Part shown: positions 56,068 through 59,487 of the stretch, piece after piece
Layout of the letters: every line of letters starts with the position of its first letter
Position numbering within the stretch: position 1 is the stretch's first letter
Source of the DNA: Sulfuricaulis sp.
GTDB taxonomy: Bacteria > Pseudomonadota > Gammaproteobacteria > Acidiferrobacterales > Sulfurifustaceae
Length of the DNA: 59,487 nucleotides
Direction: 5' to 3'
NCBI GenBank assembly: GCA_024654125.1
Contig: JANLIC010000074.1
Coordinates: 1 to 59,487, forward strand
The notes under the pieces: model-generated
What the model was told of the DNA's origin: nothing
Seen by the model: the letters and a program-made list of their open reading frames with translations, nothing else
Databases searched by the model: none
Made by a program: the position numbers and the translations under genes

Positions 56068-56369
56068 AGCGCCTCCCCCTGCTGCTGTTCGCGCTGCTCG
56101 TGTTGTTCGTGCTGTTTGTGCTGTCCGCTAATGCCACCGAAGACGTGGTGTTGCTCTCGGTGACGCTGCAGCAGACGCCCTGCGCGGCAGAGGTACAGCG
56201 TCACATCCCGCCGCAGGCCCGCGAGCGCTTCCTCGCCGGGCAGGGCCGCTACTGGGGCATCGGTTACGCGCTGTGCTGGGCGCCGGACAAAAACGCCATC
56301 GTCGTGGTCTGGGAGGACGGCTGGGTGATATTGGTCGGCCGGCAGCGGACGCAGGGTGAAGGTGTATGA
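56064..56369 (+). CDS. Exported small protein
   Basis: 101 residues with a strong signal peptide (L-L-L-F-A-L-L-V-L-F-V-L-F-V-L-S-A-N-A). Two Cys in the mature part. ATGA overlap with both neighbours. Part of the lysis cluster; function unknown. Confidence 0.6.
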   Translation: MKRLPLLLFALLVLFVLFVLSANATEDVVLLSVTLQQTPCAAEVQRHIPPQARERFLAGQGRYWGIGYALCWAPDKNAIVVVWEDGWVILVGRQRTQGEGV

Positions 56370-56794
56370 ATCTCAGTCAACATTTCACCTTGGCTGAACT
56401 GACAAACAGCCAACTCGCCGCGCGTTTCGGCATCTTCAATGACCCTCCGATTAATCTGTGGCCGAATCTGCGCAAACTTGCCGCAGCGCTCGAAGAAGTG
56501 CGCGTGCTGCTGAACGCGCCGATGCACATCAATAGCGGCTATCGGTGCCTGGAGCTGAACAAACTGCTCGGATCGAAGCCAACCAGCGCGCACGTTCAGG
56601 GGCTCGGGGCGGATTTCATCGCGCCGCAATTCGGCTCGCCAGCGCAGGTCTGCGCGGAGATTGCTCGCTCAGACATCGAATTCGACCAAGTAATTTACGA
56701 GTTCGGCGCGTGGACGCATCTCGGGCTACGCGACGAGCCGCGCCGGCAGGTATTGACCATCGACGCGAAGGGCGCGCGGTTGGGACTGCCATGA
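56366..56794 (+). CDS. M15-type D-Ala-D-Ala carboxypeptidase endolysin
   Basis: 142 residues. Phage M15 endolysin: F-T-L-A-E-L-T-N-S start, S-G-Y-R-C-L-E-L-N, then S-A-H-V-Q-G-L-G-A-D-F (His and Asp zinc ligands) and W-T-H-L-G-L (second His). It cuts peptidoglycan peptides. It has no signal peptide, so a holin would be needed. Confidence 0.88.
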   Translation: MNLSQHFTLAELTNSQLAARFGIFNDPPINLWPNLRKLAAALEEVRVLLNAPMHINSGYRCLELNKLLGSKPTSAHVQGLGADFIAPQFGSPAQVCAEIARSDIEFDQVIYEFGAWTHLGLRDEPRRQVLTIDAKGARLGLP

Positions 56795-56958
56795 TGGAAC
56801 CCGACCACAAACTGATCGCGAAGCTCGCCGACGCGCTCCACTACGGCCCGACCAGCCACCCGCGCGGGCTGCATTTTGCGACGGAGAAACTGACCGAGGC
56901 TTGGAAGGCTGGGTACGAGCAGGGCAAGAAAGACGCGCAGAAACCACAGGAGGCGTAA
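56791..56958 (+). CDS. Small helical protein in the lysis cluster
   Basis: 55 residues, MMEPDHKLIAKLADAL, overlapping the endolysin by 4 bases and ending in a basic helix (Y-E-Q-G-K-K-D-A-Q-K). Function unknown. Confidence 0.55.
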   Translation: MMEPDHKLIAKLADALHYGPTSHPRGLHFATEKLTEAWKAGYEQGKKDAQKPQEA

Positions 56959-57434
56959 TGTTCGACAAAATCATCGGCGCATTGACGGGCGGTCTGGCGG
57001 GTCAAATTTTCGATACTGTGAAGGCGTACTTCCCGCCCGACCTCTCGCCTGAGAAGAAGGCTGAGGCGCAACTTGCCCTGGAACGACTTGCCCTGGATCG
57101 CGAGAAGAACGCCAACGACGCCGCGCGTGAGGCCGAGCAGTCGATCAACGAACGCATCCGCGAGCATGAGGGCACGGCCGCTGACCTGAAGACGCTGCCG
57201 ATTCTGGGGCCACTCATGCTGTTCCTGCGCGGCGCACAACGCCCGTTCATCGGCTACGGGACGATGTATCTGGACTTCCAGGTGTTCTCGGGGGCCTGGA
57301 AGCTAGCGAGCGAAACCGAGCAGTCGAGTTTCTGGATCATCAATTTCCTGGTGCTCGGGTTCCTATTTGGTGAGCGGGCGGTCCGAAACGTCGCCCCGAT
57401 TCTCGCCCAGATGATGCAGAAAAAGGCCGTATGA
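56958..57434 (+). CDS. Three-TM holin-like protein (gene-transfer-agent type)
   Basis: 158 residues. I-G-A-L-T-G-G-L-A-G-Q-I-F-D-T-V start, charged central helix, then R-P-F-I-G-Y-G and two hydrophobic stretches near the C-terminus. The layout fits the 3TM holin family. Just downstream of the endolysin. Confidence 0.7.
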   Translation: MFDKIIGALTGGLAGQIFDTVKAYFPPDLSPEKKAEAQLALERLALDREKNANDAAREAEQSINERIREHEGTAADLKTLPILGPLMLFLRGAQRPFIGYGTMYLDFQVFSGAWKLASETEQSSFWIINFLVLGFLFGERAVRNVAPILAQMMQKKAV

Positions 57435-57529
57435 CTTTCGACCCCTCCGACCCGCCGGATTCCCTCGCCTGCATCATCTACGCCTTCGCTCTAGCACTTG
57501 CCGCCTGGCTCGCGCTGTGGCTGCTCTAA
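57431..57529 (+). CDS. 32-residue membrane peptide
   Basis: M-T-F-D-P-S-D-P-P-D-S-L-A then I-I-Y-A-F-A-L-A-L-A-A-W-L-A-L-W-L-L: one transmembrane helix. Overlaps the holin stop. Last rightward gene. Confidence 0.5.
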   Translation: MTFDPSDPPDSLACIIYAFALALAAWLALWLL

Positions 57530-57544
57530 GGTTGCTCGACAAGA

Positions 57545-57886
57545 TTACCCAACGACGCCTTTCTTCTCCGGGTTTTCTTTGGGCTGGACGCCGATATATG
57601 CGACACCACCACGAACAATCGCTCCGGCCGGCGCCTTCGTCCAGCCACCACCCAATGCCCCCCTATCGCTGACTACCGTGTTCACATATCCCAGGGCAAT
57701 CATGCGCCGTTCAAATTCCCGTCTTTCCGCCCCCTCCCTCTTCCACCTGGCATCGTCCTCCTCGGCGATCCGCACAGCTTCCTGGACGCGCAATGAGATT
57801 GCATCCTCTTGCGGGAGAGCGCTAGGTCTAATGCGTGCAGCTAGAGCACAAAGCAGATCCGCAAACCAAGTTCTGAAACTATTCAT
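57545..57886 (-). CDS. Hypothetical protein
   Basis: 113 residues, MNSFRTWFADLLCAL, with an amphipathic N-terminal helix, then a charged helix and a Gly-rich end. Converges on the late genes. RBS weak. Confidence 0.5.
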   Translation of the reverse strand: MNSFRTWFADLLCALAARIRPSALPQEDAISLRVQEAVRIAEEDDARWKREGAERREFERRMIALGYVNTVVSDRGALGGGWTKAPAGAIVRGGVAYIGVQPKENPEKKGVVG

Positions 57887-57904
57887 TGGGAAACACTCCT
57901 TTCG

Positions 57905-58081
57905 CTAGTCCATCGTAACGGCAGATGCGCTCTTGGGCACCAATCGAACAAGATGCATAATACTCGTGATGCGTGGATGGTCAGGCTCAAACGCGATCTG
58001 AACGGCGGCAATCAGCAGCTTTATGTCGTCCAGCGTTTGCACACTGTCCCAGTCGATAATGTAGTGGTCCGTGTAGTACAT
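57905..58081 (-). CDS. 58-residue hypothetical protein
   Basis: MYYTDHYIIDWDSVQTLDD after a strong CCAGGAGGAAAG site. Helical end with I-T-S-I-M-H-L-V. The longer upstream reading was rejected for lack of a site. Function unknown. Confidence 0.6.
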   Translation of the reverse strand: MYYTDHYIIDWDSVQTLDDIKLLIAAVQIAFEPDHPRITSIMHLVRLVPKSASAVTMD

Positions 58082-58098
58082 CTTTCCTCCTGGGCAGG

Positions 58099-58176
58099 TT
58101 AGGGCAGGCGACGGCGGATCTCGGCGGCGCATTCGTCCGCATTCTTGGCGCGCCTTGCCGCAACCGAATGAATCAC
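58099..58176 (-). CDS. 25-residue basic peptide
   Basis: V-I-H-S-V-A-A-R-R-A-K-N-A-D-E-C, ending R-R-R-L-P. The GTG at 58176 overlaps the upstream stop (GTGA). Only the coupling supports it. Confidence 0.4.
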   Translation of the reverse strand: MIHSVAARRAKNADECAAEIRRRLP

Positions 58177-58394
58177 GAGGCACCCCTCTCTACCGGGTAG
58201 AACGGTGCGCCAAGTTCTTCCGAGTACGTCGCATGTTTGCGCCAATCTGAGAAAAACATATCCAGCCACCAACACATCGTGCGATGGTCGGAAAACCGCA
58301 TGTTGTCCTCGACGAGTTCCGCGACCGCGCCATTCCAACGGGACAGCCTGATGGCATACTTACTGTCCTCCGCGCAGAGTTGGATATAGTTCAC
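58173..58394 (-). CDS. Hypothetical protein, 73 residues
   Basis: V-N-Y-I-Q-L-C-A-E-D-S-K-Y-A-I-R-L-S, then M-C-W-W-L-D-M-F-F-S-D-W. GTG at 58394 overlaps the previous stop. Aromatic, mixed alpha/beta. Confidence 0.55.
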   Translation of the reverse strand: MNYIQLCAEDSKYAIRLSRWNGAVAELVEDNMRFSDHRTMCWWLDMFFSDWRKHATYSEELGAPFYPVERGAS

Positions 58395-58564
58395 ACCGCC
58401 TCCCCCTTGTCGGCCCATTGTTTATGCGTCAACCAACCACAGTAGTTACACAGGACACTAGCGATCTGCATATATGTGAATGTGTAGTTATACGTACCGC
58501 ATCCAGCGCAGCGAATGAAAACACTCCAGCCACAATGGTATCCAACGTAGCGAGCATCTACCAT
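58391..58564 (-). CDS. Zinc-ribbon small protein
   Basis: 57 residues, MVDARYVGYHCGWSVF. C-A-G-C-G and C-N-Y-C-G pairs form a zinc ribbon. GGAGGGGTG precedes the ATG, which overlaps the previous stop. Confidence 0.6.
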   Translation of the reverse strand: MVDARYVGYHCGWSVFIRCAGCGTYNYTFTYMQIASVLCNYCGWLTHKQWADKGEAV

Positions 58565-58998
58565 CACCCCTCCTTCCCCTCGGCCCGCTCGGTCAGGGCG
58601 GTATCGATGTCCTTTTCGTAATCCAGGCTTGCGTCTGATCCCGCCGGTCGCTTCCGGCGGCAATCCACGATGAATTCGCCGAACGCTGAGTAGTAACTAA
58701 CGTGGCGCATCGCAAACTGATGTCTCCGCGCATCCTTCGCGTTGCGCTCGGCCTCCTGCTCGTAGCCCTCTATTGCTGATTGCCGATGGGCGTTCGCGTT
58801 CTGGGCGCATTCGTACATGCGCTTCCAGTGCTCTGCCTCTGCGGTCGCGACGGCGAGGGCGGTTTCGAGTTCGGCCGCCCGTTCTTCTGCGCTTCGCAAC
58901 GTGCAGTCGTACAGCTTTTGCGCCCCGCAGGTCGTGCACTTGAACGGCTGTAGAAACTCATTATGGCAGCCAGGGCATACGTAGCGCGCCTCGCTCAT
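58564..58998 (-). CDS. Zinc-ribbon plus coiled-coil protein, copy 2
   Basis: 144 residues. Residues 1-50 nearly match the 117-479 protein (CPGC, CTTC, then the same coiled coil). Copy 1 has a 24-residue coiled-coil insert here lost; copy 2 has a different insert with H-V-S-Y-Y-S-A-F-G-E-F-I-V-D-C. Both end E-R-A-E-G-K-E-G. Confidence 0.7.
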   Translation of the reverse strand: MSEARYVCPGCHNEFLQPFKCTTCGAQKLYDCTLRSAEERAAELETALAVATAEAEHWKRMYECAQNANAHRQSAIEGYEQEAERNAKDARRHQFAMRHVSYYSAFGEFIVDCRRKRPAGSDASLDYEKDIDTALTERAEGKEG

Positions 58999-59195
58999 GT
59001 GCGCTCCTCAAATCTACGGACGATGGCCTTGGCGAGCCGGTACAGCCGCGCTCCGCTCAATGTGCCGATGCACTTACCGTCCAGGCCAAACCAGAGATAA
59101 GTGCCTCGCCGGCTAGACAGCCATCCTGAAATTTCAAGCCGGTTCGACAGTAGGCACGACCTATCGCTCTTGGTGCGTATCGTTTGCGCGCTCAT
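58995..59195 (-). CDS. 66-residue hypothetical protein
   Basis: MSAQTIRTKSDRSCLL, then S-S-R-R-G-T-Y-L-W-F-G-L-D-G-K-C. Basic, beta-hairpin then helix. No counterpart in the left-end version of this locus. Confidence 0.6.
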   Translation of the reverse strand: MSAQTIRTKSDRSCLLSNRLEISGWLSSRRGTYLWFGLDGKCIGTLSGARLYRLAKAIVRRFEERT

Positions 59196-59383
59196 GGCTT
59201 CTTCCTTCCCGTGTCGAACCCATTCCGATAGTGCTGCGTGAGCGCAGCAGCAATACGCAGGGCCGTCATCCGACTCCAGAAAGGCCCACAAACCAACCTG
59301 AACGTGCCATCTTCATAATCACTATGCACAGTCCAGTGCAGCCAGCGCCCCGCAACATAGAAACTTGCTGGGTATTCGCTCAT
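59192..59383 (-). CDS. 63-residue hypothetical protein
   Basis: MSEYPASFYVAGRWLH, aromatic beta-rich start and a helical end (L-R-I-A-A-A-L-T-Q-H-Y-R-N). Overlaps neighbours (ATGA). No counterpart at the left end. Confidence 0.6.
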   Translation of the reverse strand: MSEYPASFYVAGRWLHWTVHSDYEDGTFRLVCGPFWSRMTALRIAAALTQHYRNGFDTGRKKP

Positions 59384-59487
59384 GGCTTCTCTCCGGTGAG
59401 GGCGCGGACCTTCACACTATCCGGATGATCGTAGAAGTGTTCGCCCTCGAAAAAAGGCCACACGATACTCACTGCTTCGGCCAGCGC
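59380..59487 (-). CDS. Partial C-terminus of the 476-1144 protein, second copy
   Basis: Last 35 codons of the same protein, truncated by the window edge. The 108 bases equal 476-583 except for one base (T for C at 59392). Shows that the ends share a locus. Confidence 0.75.
   Translation of the reverse strand, partial: ALAEAVSIVWPFFEGEHFYDHPDSVKVRALTGEKP

Noticed and set aside
1-59487. tRNA genes, CRISPR array, integrase, transposase
   Set aside because: No cloverleaf, regular repeat-spacer series, or recombinase/transposase motif was seen. A covariance scan for tRNA would settle that point.

Overview
The window looks like nearly all of one double-stranded DNA phage genome of about 59 kb, GC-rich, from a proteobacterial (probably betaproteobacterial) host. 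It encodes a small and a large terminase, a P22-type portal, scaffold, major capsid protein, neck proteins, large internal virion proteins, tail fibre, endolysin and holin. No tape-measure, tail-tube or baseplate gene was found, so a short-tailed (podovirus-like) particle is the best reading. No integrase, DNA polymerase, RNA polymerase, tRNA or CRISPR array was recognised. The lineage is an inference from gene content.

Layout. (1) 1-7426, minus strand: a leftward operon of small genes joined by ATGA/GTGA overlaps, containing a RecT-like annealing protein, a YqaJ-like exonuclease and many small zinc-ribbon or membrane peptides. (2) 7466-7546: a divergent promoter pair with operator-like half sites. 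(3) 7552-14277, plus strand: a small HTH regulator, two DNA methyltransferases (C5 and N4/N6 type), a LuxR-type HTH protein, a VRR-NUC nuclease and a DUF3987 primase/helicase-like protein. (4) 14274-18126, minus strand: small early genes, unusual in being separated by repeated GC-rich hairpin spacers, plus an HTH regulator. (5) 18127-18983: a non-coding control region with iteron-like repeats and a candidate structured RNA. (6) 18984-30058, plus strand: a tightly overlapping 11-kb cassette for sugar-nucleotide metabolism and modification: radical SAM/SPASM enzyme, glycosyltransferase, SDR, two NAD-dependent epimerases, shortened UDP-sugar dehydrogenase, GmhA-like isomerase, transaldolase, HldE-like nucleotidyltransferase and kinase, a split ThDP enzyme and two methyltransferases. 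(7) 30063-54028: DNA packaging, head and neck genes, including an MptE/DUF115-like protein just after the capsid genes. (8) 54028-57529: tail fibre and lysis genes. (9) 57545-59487, minus strand: small genes converging on the late genes.

Three features stand out. The major capsid gene is broken into three exons by two related group I introns; one carries a GIY-YIG endonuclease gene in sense, the other an HNH endonuclease gene in antisense. The sugar cassette contains the core set for an activated heptose-like sugar, and could act with the MptE-like protein in the head region to glycosylate the virion or another target. The two window ends carry versions of the same locus (476-583 and 59380-59487 differ at one base), which suggests a circular or circularly permuted genome closing across the ends, with a strain-variable segment there. 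The leftward operon starting at 7426 would then run through the junction to about 57545.
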